A stretch of 64,000 nt of DNA from Marinobacterium zhoushanense (GTDB taxonomy: Bacteria > Pseudomonadota > Gammaproteobacteria > Pseudomonadales > Balneatricaceae), in contig NZ_BMIJ01000006.1 of the NCBI RefSeq assembly GCF_014641945.1, positions 310,001 through 374,000 on the forward strand, in the 5' to 3' direction. The notes beneath the pieces are model-generated. The model did no database searches. It saw only the letters and a list, made by a program, of their open reading frames with translations, and was not told the DNA's origin. The position numbers and the translations under genes were made by a program. Numbering within the stretch: position 1 is the first letter of the stretch; every line of letters starts with the position of its first letter. Of the stretch, positions 43,999-53,026 are shown piece by piece.

Positions 43999-45435
43999 GT
44001 GACCCAAGAACTGATTTTAGCCGACTGGAATGCTCGTGAAGCGATCGCTGAAGCGATGGTACCCCTGGTCGGTCGTCTATACCGTGATCGCAACGTTGAG
44101 ATATCAATTTACGGACGATTGATCGTTAAACGCTCCGTGATCGATATTCTCAAAAGCCACCGCTTTGTGCGTCAGGTAGAAGGCGAAGAGCTGTCCGTGG
44201 TTGACACCTTTCCGGTGCTCGAAGCGGTAAGCGAGATGAGCGTCAACAATGCTCATATCGATATCGGCAAGCTGGCGGTCAAATTCCGCGCAGAAGGCGA
44301 AGGGCGGTCTCTGAAAGAGTTCCTCGCCACTGAGCTGGCTGGTGCCAACGTGCCCGGTAACGGTACGCCGTCGACTGATGTGGTACTGTTCGGCTTCGGT
44401 CGTATCGGTCGTCTGCTGGCGCGCCTGATGATCGACCGCTCAGGTGCCGGTCACTCGCTGAGCCTGAAGGCAATCGTAGTGCGCAAAGGCAGTGCGCCCA
44501 ACGATCTGGAGAAGCGTGCCAGCCTGCTGCGCCGCGATTCCGTACACGGCTCATTCAAAGGCACCATCCTGGTTGACGACGAGAGCCAGTCGCTGATCGT
44601 CAACGGTAACCTGATCAAGGTGATCTTCGCCGATTCCCCGGATACCATCGATTACACCCAGTACGGCATCAATAACGCGCTGGTGATCGATAATACCGGT
44701 AAGTGGCGTGACGAAGCGGGTCTGTCCCAGCACCTGAAGTCGAAAGGTGTTGCGCGCGTAATTCTGACGGCGCCGGGTAAGGGCGTGAAGAATATCGTCA
44801 TGGGCGTTAATGATGGTGATGTGGTCGATACCGACACCATCCTGTCTGCTGCGTCGTGCACGACCAACGCCATCACTCCTGTGCTGAAGGCGATGAATGA
44901 CAAGTACGGCCTTGCCAACGGTCACGTCGAGACGGTTCACTCCTATACCAACGACCAGAACCTGATCGATAACTACCACAAGGGTGATCGTCGCGGTCGC
45001 GCCGCTGGCCTGAACATGGTTATTACCGAGACCGGCGCTGCTAAAGCGGTTTCCAAAGCGCTGCCGGAGCTGGAGGGTAAGCTGACCGGCAACGCGATCC
45101 GTGTGCCGACGCCAAACGTCTCCATGGCTATCCTGAACCTCAACCTCGAAACCGCTGTCGAGAAAGAGGAGCTGAACGATTACCTGCGCAACATCGCCCT
45201 GCACTCCAAGCTGCAGAAGCAGGTTGACTACAGCAATTCACCGGAAGCCGTATCCAGCGATTTCGTCGGCTCTCGCGCTGCCGGCGTGGTTGATGGTCTG
45301 GCTACCATCACCAGTGGTAAGAGCTGTGTTCTGTACGTCTGGTACGACAACGAGTTTGGCTATAGCTGTCAGGTCGTGCGTTTGGCGCAGCGTATCGCCA
45401 AGTGCACCCTGCCGGCATACCCGATCGAGGCTTGA
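43999..45435 (+). CDS. Glyceraldehyde-3-phosphate dehydrogenase, long form
   Basis: NAD(P)-dependent GAPDH of the roughly 460-490 residue type found in Pseudomonas and marine gammaproteobacteria; 478 residues here. An N-terminal extension of about 125 residues with no classical GAPDH counterpart precedes the Rossmann motif VVLFGFGRIGR (near 128). The catalytic Cys287 is in SAASCTTNAITP, followed by HSYTNDQNLID and RAAGLNMVITETGAAKAV. The end is YVWYDNEFGYSCQVV. GTG 43999 has GGAG about ten bases upstream. Whether it is glycolytic or gluconeogenic, and its cofactor, cannot be told from sequence. It is monocistronic, with its own promoter and terminator, and divergent from mfd. Confidence 0.93.
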   Translation: MTQELILADWNAREAIAEAMVPLVGRLYRDRNVEISIYGRLIVKRSVIDILKSHRFVRQVEGEELSVVDTFPVLEAVSEMSVNNAHIDIGKLAVKFRAEGEGRSLKEFLATELAGANVPGNGTPSTDVVLFGFGRIGRLLARLMIDRSGAGHSLSLKAIVVRKGSAPNDLEKRASLLRRDSVHGSFKGTILVDDESQSLIVNGNLIKVIFADSPDTIDYTQYGINNALVIDNTGKWRDEAGLSQHLKSKGVARVILTAPGKGVKNIVMGVNDGDVVDTDTILSAASCTTNAITPVLKAMNDKYGLANGHVETVHSYTNDQNLIDNYHKGDRRGRAAGLNMVITETGAAKAVSKALPELEGKLTGNAIRVPTPNVSMAILNLNLETAVEKEELNDYLRNIALHSKLQKQVDYSNSPEAVSSDFVGSRAAGVVDGLATITSGKSCVLYVWYDNEFGYSCQVVRLAQRIAKCTLPAYPIEA

Positions 45436-45453
45436 TTCGATCGGGTTGAAGTT

Positions 45454-45480
45454 AAAAAGCCGCCTTCGGGCGGTTTTTTT
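45454..45480 (+). terminator. Rho-independent terminator of gap
   Basis: AAAAAGCCGCC pairs with GGCGGTTTTTTT around the stable tetraloop TTCG (45465-45468). The T run ends at 45480. Confidence 0.92.
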
Positions 45481-45648
45481 GTGCCCGTTTCTTATGCCGA
45501 GATTACCTCCCCGTGTTAGATGGATTTGTTCTAACCCTAAGCATATTGATCGTAAAGGGCTGGATAATTGCCACCGAAAGTGCCTGATCGGAAAGGTACT
45601 TTGTAGAAAAATGACAGGGCGCTCAGGTATACTTGTGCGGATTTTTGG
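45481..45648 (+). other. Upstream region of the nqr operon
   Basis: No gene is seen between the gap terminator and the nqr leader. It contains a perfect inverted repeat GTTAGA (45515-45520) / TCTAAC (45530-45535) and a -10-like TATACT at 45628-45633. Confidence 0.6.
45628..45633 (+). promoter_or_regulatory. Possible -10 element of the nqr promoter
   Basis: TATACT at 45628-45633 predicts a start near 45640, nine bases before the structured leader. No good -35 lies at the right distance (TTGTAG at 45601-45606 would need a 21-bp spacer), so activation by a regulator is possible. Confidence 0.4.
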
Positions 45649-45740
45649 TGGCGCCTGGTAAATGCGTCTGTAAGACGTTCTGATCGATCGCTTCGGTCGG
45701 TCAGGTAAGGGGGAGCGTGCAGAGCGTAAACCAGGCGCCA
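45649..45740 (+). ncRNA. Structured RNA in the nqrA 5' leader (candidate cis-regulatory RNA)
   Basis: P1 is a perfect 11-bp helix, TGGCGCCTGGT (45649-45659) with ACCAGGCGCCA (45730-45740). Inside it are hairpin P2 (CGTCT 45665-45669 with AGACG 45673-45677) and hairpin P3 (45680-45689 with 45695-45704, ten pairs with two G-U). A purine-rich single strand (45705-45729) contains GGGGG. P1 ends 28 nt before the nqrA ATG. The design resembles a multi-stem-junction riboswitch. I recall a published nqrA-Marinomonas RNA motif upstream of nqrA in related bacteria, but cannot confirm that this is the same. Confidence 0.6.
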
Positions 45741-45768
45741 GAACAGTTCATATTATTAGGTGAGGCGT

Positions 45769-47109
45769 ATGATCAAGATCAATAAAGGTCTGGATCTACC
45801 TATTGCAGGGACACCCGAACAGGCTGTATCAGGCTCTGTCGATGTGCGCTCTGTAGCCCTCGTTGGCTCTGACTATGTCGGCATGAAGCCGTCCATGTCG
45901 GTCAAAGAGGGTGATCGAGTCAAACTCGGTCAGGTGATCTTTACCGACAAAAAAACACCAGGCGTTCAATACACCGCACCGGGTGCAGGTGTAGTTCGCG
46001 CGGTCAATCGCGGTGAGCGGCGAGTTCTGCAATCCGTTGTGATCGAGCTGGATGACCAGGAAGAAGCTATCGAGTTCAATAGCTATTCGGCTAATGAACT
46101 TGGTGGTCTGAGCCGGGAGCAGGTAGAGGATAATCTGATCCAGTCCGGTATGTGGACGGCATTTCGGACGCGTCCGTTCAGCCGCGTGCCGCAGCAGGGT
46201 ACTACTCCAAGCTCGATTTTCGTTACCGCAATCGACACCAATCCTCTGGCGGCCGATCCCGCTGTTGTCATCCAGGCTGAATCCGAAGCCTTCAAGCAGG
46301 GCCTCCAGGTGCTGACTCGTCTCGGTGGCAAGAAGGTTTTCCTGTGTTCGGCGGCCGGTGCGGGCTTGCCGAGTGTCGAGGGCGTGAGCACTGAGGAGTT
46401 TTCTGGTGTCCATCCCGCAGGTAACGCCGGTACTCATATTCACTACCTCGATCCGGTATCCCGAGAAAAGATAGTGTGGACCATCGGTTATCAGGATGTG
46501 ATCGCGATCGGTAAGCTGTTTACCACCGGTAAGCTGGCTGTGGAACGCGTGATCGCTCTCGGTGGGCCGCAGGTTGAAAAGCCGACGCTGTTGAAAGTGC
46601 GTCTAGGTGCCTCCCTCGACGAAGTTGTCTCCGGGCGTGTCAAAGGCGGTGATAATCGCGTCATCAGCGGTTCGGTCTGGAACGGCAGCACCGCTGAAGG
46701 CCCGTTGGCCTACCTAGGTCGCTACCACTCTCAGGTCAGTGTCCTGGCCGAAGGTAACTCACGTGACTTCATGGGCTGGGTTGCGCCGGGTGCGGAGAAG
46801 TTCTCCGTGCTGAGGATGTTCTCCTCCATGTTCTCACCGGGTAAGAAGTTCAACTTCACGACCACGACCAACGGTTCTGAGCGTGCCATGATCCCGGTGG
46901 GTCAGTTCGAAGAGCTGATGCCGATGGATATCCTGCCGACCCAGCTGCTGCGTGCGCTGGTGACCGGGGATATCGTAACGGCGATGCAGCTCGGTTGTCT
47001 GGAGCTGGATGAAGAGGACCTCGCACTGTGCACCTTCGCGTGCCCGGGTAAGTACGAGTACGGTCCGATCCTGCGTGACAACCTGACGCGCATCGAGCAA
47101 GAGGCGTAA
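45769..47109 (+). CDS. nqrA: Na+-translocating NADH:quinone reductase subunit A
   Basis: Peripheral cytoplasmic subunit of the Na+-NQR respiratory complex that oxidises NADH, reduces ubiquinone and exports Na+; 446 residues. It starts [14 protein letters not shown], the NqrA signature, then has the RnfC-like barrel segment ([30 protein letters not shown]) and WIVGYQDVIA-like [11 protein letters not shown] near 248. The C-terminal part holds [19 protein letters not shown] and [15 protein letters not shown] 45769 is preceded by AGGTGA (45758-45763); GTG 45760 is in frame but overlaps the ribosome binding site. It is the first gene of nqrABCDEF-apbE-nqrM, behind a structured leader. Confidence 0.97.
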   Translation: MIKINKGLDLPIAGTPEQAVSGSVDVRSVALVGSDYVGMKPSMSVKEGDRVKLGQVIFTDKKTPGVQYTAPGAGVVRAVNRGERRVLQSVVIELDDQEEAIEFNSYSANELGGLSREQVEDNLIQSGMWTAFRTRPFSRVPQQGTTPSSIFVTAIDTNPLAADPAVVIQAESEAFKQGLQVLTRLGGKKVFLCSAAGAGLPSVEGVSTEEFSGVHPAGNAGTHIHYLDPVSREKIVWTIGYQDVIAIGKLFTTGKLAVERVIALGGPQVEKPTLLKVRLGASLDEVVSGRVKGGDNRVISGSVWNGSTAEGPLAYLGRYHSQVSVLAEGNSRDFMGWVAPGAEKFSVLRMFSSMFSPGKKFNFTTTTNGSERAMIPVGQFEELMPMDILPTQLLRALVTGDIVTAMQLGCLELDEEDLALCTFACPGKYEYGPILRDNLTRIEQEA

Positions 47110-47121
47110 GCGAGGCTGGCC

Positions 47122-48330
47122 ATGAGTTTGAGAACTTTTCTGGATAATCTCGAGCCGCACTTCCATAAGGGCGGTAAATACGAGAACTGGTACGCGCTTT
47201 ACGAAGCGGTCGATACCATCTTCTACACGCCGGGTAAGGTGACCAAGAGCGCAGCGCACGTGCGTGACGCTGTCGATCTTAAGCGCATCATGATCCTGGT
47301 ATGGATGTGTACATTCCCGGCGATCCTCTTCGGTATGTACAACCTGGGCCTGCAGGCCAATACGGCAATGGCCGAGTTGGGTCTGACCGAAGCAACCGGC
47401 TGGCGCGGTTCTATCATCGGTGCGCTGACCGGGTTTGATCCGAACAGTGTTTGGGACAACATTATCTACGGTGCCGTGTACTGGCTGCCGGTTTATATCA
47501 CCACTTTCATCGTCGGCGGCTTCTGGGAAGTCCTGTTCGCGATGAAGCGTGGTCATGAGGTCAACGAAGGTTTCTTCGTCACCTCCGTGCTGTTTGCCCT
47601 GATCCTGCCGCCGACGATCCCGCTGTGGCAGGTCGCTCTGGGTATCAGCTTCGGCGTCGTAATCGGCAAGGAAGTGTTCGGTGGTACCGGCAAGAACTTC
47701 CTTAACCCGGCGCTGACCGGCCGTGCCTTCCTGTTCTTTGCCTACCCGGCCAACATGTCCGGCGATGCGATCTGGACAGCCGTGGATGGCTTCTCCGGCG
47801 CAACTCCTCTGGGTATGGCGGCTGCCGGCGGTGTCGACCAGATCCTGGCCAGCAACATCACTTGGATGGATGCCTTCATCGGCACGATTCAGGGTTCCGT
47901 TGGCGAGACATCGACACTGGCGCTGCTGATTGGTGGTGTGATCATCATGTTCGCACGTATCGCGGCCTGGCGGATCGTCGCGGGTGTGTTCTTGGGAATG
48001 GTAGGCATGTCGGTGCTGTTCAATATGATTGGCTCCGACACCAACCCTATGTTCTCGGTGCCATTCTATTGGCATATGGTGCTGGGTGGTTTCGCCTTCG
48101 GTATGTTCTTTATGGCAACCGATCCGGTCTCCGCTTCGATGACCAACACCGGCAAGTGGGTATTCGGTGCCCTGATCGGTGTGATGGTGATACTCATCCG
48201 CGTTGTGAACCCGGCCTTCCCTGAAGGGATGATGCTGGCGATTCTGTTTGCCAACCTGTTCGCCCCGCTGATCGACAACTTTGTGGTGCAGGCGAATATC
48301 AAACGGAGGATGAAGCGCAATGTCGTCTAA
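47122..48330 (+). CDS. nqrB: Na+-NQR subunit B
   Basis: Integral membrane subunit of Na+-NQR, 402 residues, about ten helices. It carries covalent FMN, riboflavin and the sodium path. The FMN attachment motif [10 protein letters not shown] places the flavinylated Thr at residue 228, matching the S(T)GAT motif recognised by ApbE. The N-terminal cytoplasmic region ([24 protein letters not shown] shortened) contacts the quinone site near NqrA. It follows nqrA by 12 bp and overlaps nqrC by 11 bp. All residues of the flavinylation motif are present, and the modifying enzyme is encoded downstream (apbE). Confidence 0.97.
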   Translation: MSLRTFLDNLEPHFHKGGKYENWYALYEAVDTIFYTPGKVTKSAAHVRDAVDLKRIMILVWMCTFPAILFGMYNLGLQANTAMAELGLTEATGWRGSIIGALTGFDPNSVWDNIIYGAVYWLPVYITTFIVGGFWEVLFAMKRGHEVNEGFFVTSVLFALILPPTIPLWQVALGISFGVVIGKEVFGGTGKNFLNPALTGRAFLFFAYPANMSGDAIWTAVDGFSGATPLGMAAAGGVDQILASNITWMDAFIGTIQGSVGETSTLALLIGGVIIMFARIAAWRIVAGVFLGMVGMSVLFNMIGSDTNPMFSVPFYWHMVLGGFAFGMFFMATDPVSASMTNTGKWVFGALIGVMVILIRVVNPAFPEGMMLAILFANLFAPLIDNFVVQANIKRRMKRNVV

Positions 48331-49099
48331 TAACGATACTATCGGTAAAACGCTTACCGTTACGATTCTGCTTTGCGTAATCTGCTCCGTGGTAGTGTCC
48401 GCTGCAGCGGTTATGCTCAAGCCCAAGCAGGTAGCCAACAAGGATCTGGACCGTAAGTCCAACATCCTGGCCGCCGCCGGTATCGCCGACCCGTCCAAGT
48501 CGGTCGATGAGATGTTCAAGCAGATCACCACCCGTTATGTGGATCTGGACAGTGGCAAGTTCGTTGAAGAACCTGCGGCCAACTATGACGCGGCCAAGGC
48601 GGCAAAAGATCCGCAGTTCGGTGAAAAACTGGATCGTGGCGTCGATATCGCATCAATCAAGTATCAGGCTAAGGTCATGCCGGTGTACTTGGTTGAGTCC
48701 AGCGATGGGGCTATCGAAAAGGTGATTCTGCCGGTTCACGGTTACGGTCTGTGGTCTACACTGTATGGTTTCCTCGCATTGGAGGGTGACCTGAATACCG
48801 TGGTAGGTTTGGGCTTCTACTCCCATGCCGAAACTCCGGGGCTTGGTGGTGAGGTCGATAACCCGCTGTGGAAGGCGCTCTGGCCCGGTAAAAAGGTCTA
48901 CGCCGACAACACCTCCGATCCGGAGATTCACCTGGTTAAAGGCGGAGTGGATCCCTCGACTCCAAATGCCGAATACAAGGTAGATGCACTGTCCGGTGCG
49001 ACGCTGACCAGTAACGGCGTAACCCACCTGATCCAGTTCTGGATGGGTAAAAATGGTTACGCGCCGTTCCTGAACAACCTGCGTGCAGGGGAGGCTTAA
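48320..49099 (+). CDS. nqrC: Na+-NQR subunit C
   Basis: Single-span membrane subunit whose large periplasmic domain carries covalent FMN; 259 residues. A membrane helix lies at 10-31 ([22 protein letters not shown] shortened). The flavinylation motif [13 protein letters not shown] puts the modified Thr at residue 228. The conserved stretch [19 protein letters not shown] lies near 140, and [15 protein letters not shown] near 165. The start overlaps the end of nqrB by 11 bp. Flavin transfer by the ApbE encoded in the same operon is expected. Confidence 0.97.
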   Translation: MSSNNDTIGKTLTVTILLCVICSVVVSAAAVMLKPKQVANKDLDRKSNILAAAGIADPSKSVDEMFKQITTRYVDLDSGKFVEEPAANYDAAKAAKDPQFGEKLDRGVDIASIKYQAKVMPVYLVESSDGAIEKVILPVHGYGLWSTLYGFLALEGDLNTVVGLGFYSHAETPGLGGEVDNPLWKALWPGKKVYADNTSDPEIHLVKGGVDPSTPNAEYKVDALSGATLTSNGVTHLIQFWMGKNGYAPFLNNLRAGEA

Positions 49100-49102
49100 C
49101 AG

Positions 49103-49762
49103 ATGTCTAAGACAAATGAGGTCCTGGTAGGGCCAATAGTCAAGAACAACCCGATTGCGTTGCAGATCCTGGGTATCTGCTCTGCGCTCGCGGTTACGTC
49201 TAACCTAAAGACCGCGCTGGTAATGGGTATTGCCGTATCACTGGTAACGGCGTTCTCCAACCTGTTTATCTCTGCGATCCGCAACCATATTCCAGGCAAC
49301 ATCCGTATCATCGTTCAGATGACGATTATTGCTTCTCTGGTAATCGTGGTTGACCAGATCCTGAAGGCGTTTGCCTACGAGATCTCCAAGCAGCTGTCGG
49401 TATTCGTTGGTCTGATCATCACCAACTGTATCGTTATGGGGCGTGCTGAAGCGTTCGCGATGAAGAATCCGCCGGGCATCAGTTTCCTCGACGGTATCGG
49501 TAACGGACTGGGCTACTCTCTGGTGCTGATGTTCGTCGGTACAATCCGCGAACTGTTTGGTTCCGGCTCGCTGTTCGGTATCGAGATCCTGCCGCTGGTG
49601 AACAACGGTGGCTGGTATCAGGGTAACGGTCTGTTGCTGTTGCCGCCGAGTGCGTTCTTTATCATCGGTATGTTCATCTGGATCATCCGCTCCTGGAAAC
49701 CGGAGCAGGTCGAGAAGCCGGAATATACCCTGGCGTCAAACACCAAAGGCGCTGAACATTAA
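49103..49762 (+). CDS. nqrD: Na+-NQR subunit D
   Basis: Integral membrane subunit, 219 residues, six helices, homologous to NqrE and to RnfE. NqrD and NqrE together hold the intramembrane Fe-S cluster. The conserved Cys is in [17 protein letters not shown] near 110, and a second family Cys in [20 protein letters not shown] near 29. The segment [23 protein letters not shown] near 140 is typical. It begins 3 bp after nqrC and is followed 16 bp later by nqrE. Confidence 0.96.
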   Translation: MSKTNEVLVGPIVKNNPIALQILGICSALAVTSNLKTALVMGIAVSLVTAFSNLFISAIRNHIPGNIRIIVQMTIIASLVIVVDQILKAFAYEISKQLSVFVGLIITNCIVMGRAEAFAMKNPPGISFLDGIGNGLGYSLVLMFVGTIRELFGSGSLFGIEILPLVNNGGWYQGNGLLLLPPSAFFIIGMFIWIIRSWKPEQVEKPEYTLASNTKGAEH

Positions 49763-49778
49763 GGGGGCTGCGTAAGTT

Positions 49779-50387
49779 ATGGAACAGTATATCAGCCTTG
49801 CTGTCAGGGCGATTTTCGTTGAAAACATGGCACTGGCCTTCTTCCTCGGGATGTGTACCTTCCTGGCGATTTCGAAGAAGGTGCAGACCGCTATCGGTCT
49901 GGGTGTTGCCGTTGTCGTGGTACTGGTGATCACGGTTCCGGTCAATAACCTGATTTACAACTACCTTCTGCGTGAGGGAGCGTTGTCCTGGGCGGGCTAT
50001 CCAGACGTGGATCTGAGCTTCCTGGGCTACATCTCCTATATCGGGGTTATCGCGGCGATCGTTCAGATTCTCGAGATGTTCCTCGATAAGTTCGTGCCGG
50101 CGCTTTATAACGCGCTAGGCGTGTTCCTGCCGTTGATCACCGTAAACTGCGCCATCATGGGTGCCGCACTGTTTATGGTCGAGCGTGACTACACCTTCGG
50201 TGAAAGTGTGGTTTACGGTGCAGGTGCTGGTCTCGGTTGGGCATTTGCGATTACCGCTCTGGCGGGTATCCGCGAGAAGCTCAAGTACAGCGACGTCCCG
50301 GAAGGTCTTCGTGGCCTGGGCATCACCTTCATTACTGTCGGTCTGATGTCACTGGGCTTCATGTCGTTCTCCGGCGTCCAGCTGTAA
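49779..50387 (+). CDS. nqrE: Na+-NQR subunit E
   Basis: Integral membrane subunit, 202 residues, six helices arranged inversely to NqrD. The paired cysteines for the intramembrane cluster lie in [22 protein letters not shown] shortened (near 26) and [20 protein letters not shown] shortened (near 120). The segment [25 protein letters not shown] (near 146) is family-specific. It is homologous to RnfA, but the flanking nqr genes settle the assignment. Confidence 0.96.
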   Translation: MEQYISLAVRAIFVENMALAFFLGMCTFLAISKKVQTAIGLGVAVVVVLVITVPVNNLIYNYLLREGALSWAGYPDVDLSFLGYISYIGVIAAIVQILEMFLDKFVPALYNALGVFLPLITVNCAIMGAALFMVERDYTFGESVVYGAGAGLGWAFAITALAGIREKLKYSDVPEGLRGLGITFITVGLMSLGFMSFSGVQL

Positions 50388-50423
50388 TGCGGGCATGAAC
50401 AGCTTAAAGGATGGAATAAACCT

Positions 50424-51653
50424 ATGAATGCAGAAATCATTCTGGGTGTGGTTATGTTCACGGCGGTGGTGCTTGCACTGGTCGCCGTGATCCTGGCCGC
50501 ACGCGCGAGACTGGTCAGCTCAGGTAGTGTGACGATCGAGATCAACCACGATCCGGAAAAATCGATCACCGTGCCGGCTGGCGGCAAACTGTTGCAAACC
50601 CTTGCTAACAAAGGGATCTTCCTGGCATCAGCCTGCGGTGGCGGTGGTACCTGCGCACAGTGTAAGTGTCAGGTGATGGACGGTGGCGGCTCCATGCTGC
50701 CGACCGAGGAGTCCCACTTCACCATGCGTGAAGCGAAAGAGGGGTGGCGTCTCTCCTGCCAGGTGGCAGTCAAGCAGGATATGAAGATTCATGTCGAAGA
50801 TGATGTCTTTGGCGTGAAGAAGTGGGAGTGCACGGTCGAGTCCAACCCGAACGTGGCGACTTTCATCAAGGAGCTGACACTGCGCCTGCCTGAGGGTGAA
50901 AGCGTGGACTTCCGTGCCGGTGGTTACGTCCAGCTGGAAGCGCCTGTGCACGAAGTACACTACAAGGATTTCGATATCGAAGAGAAATTCCGTGGTGACT
51001 GGGATAAGTTCAACCTGTGGCAGTACGTATCCAAGGTCGATGAGCCGGTGATCCGTGCCTACTCTATGGCGAACTATCCGGAAGAGCGCGGTGTTGTTAA
51101 GTTCAACATCCGTATCGCGTCTCCGCCTCCGGGTAGCCAGGGTATCCCGCCGGGGCAGATGTCCTCCTACGTGTTTAGCCTGAAGCCGGGTGACAAGATC
51201 ACCGTGTACGGACCGTTCGGCGAATTCTTTGCCCGTGAAACCGATAACGAGATGGTGTTTATCGGCGGTGGCGCGGGTATGGCGCCGATGCGTTCACATA
51301 TCTTCGATCAGCTGAAGCGTCTGAACTCTACGCGTAAGATCTCCTTCTGGTATGGCGCGCGCTCCATGCGCGAGGCGTTCTACGTGGATGAGTTCGACAC
51401 GCTGGCTGAAGAGAACCCGAACTTCAAGTGGCATCTGGCACTGTCCGATCCGTTGCCGGAAGACAACTGGACCGGCTATACCGGGTTCATCCATAACGTG
51501 TTGTACGAAAACTATCTGAAGGACCATGAGGCGCCTGAAGATTGTGAGTACTACATGTGCGGACCGCCGATGATGAACGCCGCCGTGATCAAGATGCTGC
51601 TGGATCTCGGTGTGGAGCGTGAAAACATCCTGCTCGACGACTTCGGCGGTTGA
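50424..51653 (+). CDS. nqrF: Na+-NQR subunit F (NADH dehydrogenase, FAD and 2Fe-2S)
   Basis: Electron entry subunit, 409 residues. It has an N-terminal membrane anchor ([21 protein letters not shown] shortened, residues 5-25) and a ferredoxin-like 2Fe-2S domain with cysteines in [13 protein letters not shown] (near 70-80) plus the fourth in LSCQVAV (near 111). The FAD domain (RAYSMANYP near 212) and NADH domain ([17 protein letters not shown] near 280; [17 protein letters not shown] near 375) follow. The C-terminus [10 protein letters not shown] is canonical. The stop is followed 5 bp later by apbE. Confidence 0.97.
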   Translation: MNAEIILGVVMFTAVVLALVAVILAARARLVSSGSVTIEINHDPEKSITVPAGGKLLQTLANKGIFLASACGGGGTCAQCKCQVMDGGGSMLPTEESHFTMREAKEGWRLSCQVAVKQDMKIHVEDDVFGVKKWECTVESNPNVATFIKELTLRLPEGESVDFRAGGYVQLEAPVHEVHYKDFDIEEKFRGDWDKFNLWQYVSKVDEPVIRAYSMANYPEERGVVKFNIRIASPPPGSQGIPPGQMSSYVFSLKPGDKITVYGPFGEFFARETDNEMVFIGGGAGMAPMRSHIFDQLKRLNSTRKISFWYGARSMREAFYVDEFDTLAEENPNFKWHLALSDPLPEDNWTGYTGFIHNVLYENYLKDHEAPEDCEYYMCGPPMMNAAVIKMLLDLGVERENILLDDFGG

Positions 51654-51658
51654 TAGGG

Positions 51659-52687
51659 ATGCGCAGGCTTATCAATAGTCTGGGATGGCCAGTAGCTCTG
51701 CTGCTGGCCGTTTTCTTTTTGGCGGGGTGCGAGAAGACGCCCGAGGTCATCGGCTTTGACGGCCTGACGATGGGCACAAGCTTCAGCATCCGCTGGGTTG
51801 ACACGGAGCCGGGACGGGTCGAAACACTGCGCCCGAAGGTCGGCGAGCTGTTAAAGGCTGTCAACCAGCATATGTCGACCTATATTCCGGACTCTGAGCT
51901 GTCACTGTTCAACAAGGCGCCTGCCGGCAGCAGAGTAGCACTATCCGAAGGGCTGGCTCATGTTGTCCGGGCCGCCCTGAAGCTTAGCGGGCAGACTGAC
52001 GGCGCCTACGACGTAACCGTGGGCCCGCTGGTTAATCTCTGGGGCTTCGGTCCCGATGGTCGGGTCGTTAACGCACCAACACCCGAGCAGCTGGAAACGA
52101 TGCGATCCCGCGTCGGCTATCAGTCGCTTACGCTGTCTGCCGATGGCCACCTGACCAAAGTGGGTGATCAGTATGTGGATCTATCATCGATAGCCAAGGG
52201 TTATGGTGTGGATCTGATCGCGCAACTGCTCGAGCAGCAGGGTATTGGCAGCTACCTGGTCGAAATCGGCGGAGAGCTTCGTGCTAAGGGGCTAAAGCCG
52301 GACGGCAGCGATTGGCGGGTGGCGATCGAAAGTCCTGTTGAAGGTGTGCGCGAGATTGAGCGCGTGATCAGCGTTAAGGATATCGGTATTGCAACCTCTG
52401 GAGACTATCGCAACTATTTCGAACAGGACGGTGTACGATTTTCACACACAATCGATCCGCGGACAGGCTATCCTATCCGGCATCGACTGGCGTCCGTAAC
52501 CGTGCTGCGGCCTACCTGCATGGAGGCTGATGCCCTTGCCACCGCGTTGATGGTGTTGGGCGAGGAGGAGGGGCTTCGCTTTGCGCAGGAGCGAAATATA
52601 GCCGCATTTTTTATTGTCAAAGAGGATAATGGGTTCAGGGAGATATCAACGCCTGAGTTTGAGGCATTCCTGAAGGAGGTTAACTGA
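51659..52687 (+). CDS. apbE: FMN transferase ApbE (flavinylates NqrB and NqrC)
   Basis: Periplasmic lipoprotein that transfers FMN from FAD to the Thr of S(T)GAT motifs; 342 residues. The lipobox is LAGC (Cys24 in FFLAGCEK). Family motifs are GLTMGTSFSIRW near 37, DVTVGPLVNLWGFG near 118, VDLSSIAKGYGVDL near 178, NYLVEIGGELRAKG-like YLVEIGGELRAKG near 203 and SHTIDPRTGYPI near 265. The last supplies the Mg-binding region and is followed by ATALMVLGEEEGL. ATG 51659 was preferred to the in-frame TTG 51650 that overlaps the nqrF stop. Both substrates (nqrB, nqrC) are in the same operon. Its stop shares one base with the nqrM start (TGATG). Confidence 0.95.
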   Translation: MRRLINSLGWPVALLLAVFFLAGCEKTPEVIGFDGLTMGTSFSIRWVDTEPGRVETLRPKVGELLKAVNQHMSTYIPDSELSLFNKAPAGSRVALSEGLAHVVRAALKLSGQTDGAYDVTVGPLVNLWGFGPDGRVVNAPTPEQLETMRSRVGYQSLTLSADGHLTKVGDQYVDLSSIAKGYGVDLIAQLLEQQGIGSYLVEIGGELRAKGLKPDGSDWRVAIESPVEGVREIERVISVKDIGIATSGDYRNYFEQDGVRFSHTIDPRTGYPIRHRLASVTVLRPTCMEADALATALMVLGEEEGLRFAQERNIAAFFIVKEDNGFREISTPEFEAFLKEVN

Positions 52688-52935
52688 TGGATATCATGAT
52701 TCTGACATTCGTAGCTCTGCTGGTCATCATCGGGGCAATGTCTATCGGCGTAGTGATGGGCCGCAAACCGATTGCGGGCTCCTGCGGCGGTATGAGTGCT
52801 CTGGGTATGGAAACAGCATGTGACATCTGTGGCGGGGACAAGGCTCGCTGCGAGAAGGAGCAGCGGCAGAAGGACTGTGACAAGCGCCAGCGTATAGAAG
52901 AGGAGCTGGCATACGAAGTTAAAGCCAAAGGTTAA
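52687..52935 (+). CDS. nqrM: Na+-NQR maturation protein NqrM
   Basis: NqrM (formerly DUF539) is required for assembly of Na+-NQR, probably delivering iron to the NqrD/E cluster. The 82-residue protein has an N-terminal membrane helix (ILTFVALLVIIGAMSIGVVMG shortened) and the conserved four cysteines in SCGGMSALGMETACDICGG (Cys33, Cys45, Cys48) and ARCEKE (about Cys55). The C-terminus is a charged helix. Its ATG overlaps the apbE stop by one base, so it is translationally coupled. It ends the nqr cluster; a large imperfect hairpin follows 23 bp after its stop. Confidence 0.95.
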   Translation: MDIMILTFVALLVIIGAMSIGVVMGRKPIAGSCGGMSALGMETACDICGGDKARCEKEQRQKDCDKRQRIEEELAYEVKAKG

Positions 52936-52958
52936 ACAATCAATCTAAAGCTTAATGG

Positions 52959-52999
52959 GATTGGCCGGCGCCACGGGTTATCTTTGGCGCGGGCTAATC
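52959..52999 (+). repeat. Long inverted repeat (hairpin) between nqrM and sthA
   Basis: Arms 52959-52973 and 52985-52999: 14 of 15 positions pair (13 Watson-Crick, one G-U, one G-G mismatch) around an 11-nt loop. No T run follows, so it is not a classical rho-independent terminator. It could be an mRNA 3' stabiliser for the nqr transcript, a processing site, or part of the sthA leader (ATG 27 bp downstream). Confidence 0.7.
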
Positions 53000-53026
53000 G
53001 TTGCTTATCTGTAGAAGGGGAGTTGA

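Noticed and set aside
45717..45785. Short out-of-frame ORF (GTG start, 22 codons) in the nqr leader overlapping the nqrA start, behind AGGGGGAG
   Set aside because: The purine run is only 1-2 bases from the GTG, too close for efficient initiation, and the ORF crosses the closing helix of the leader RNA. It has no protein-like character.
46834..48531. A 565-codon minus-strand open frame opposite nqrA-nqrC
   Set aside because: Composition (His/Gln/Arg-rich, low hydrophobicity) is typical of antisense frames of GC-rich genes. nqrA, nqrB and nqrC are certain on the other strand.
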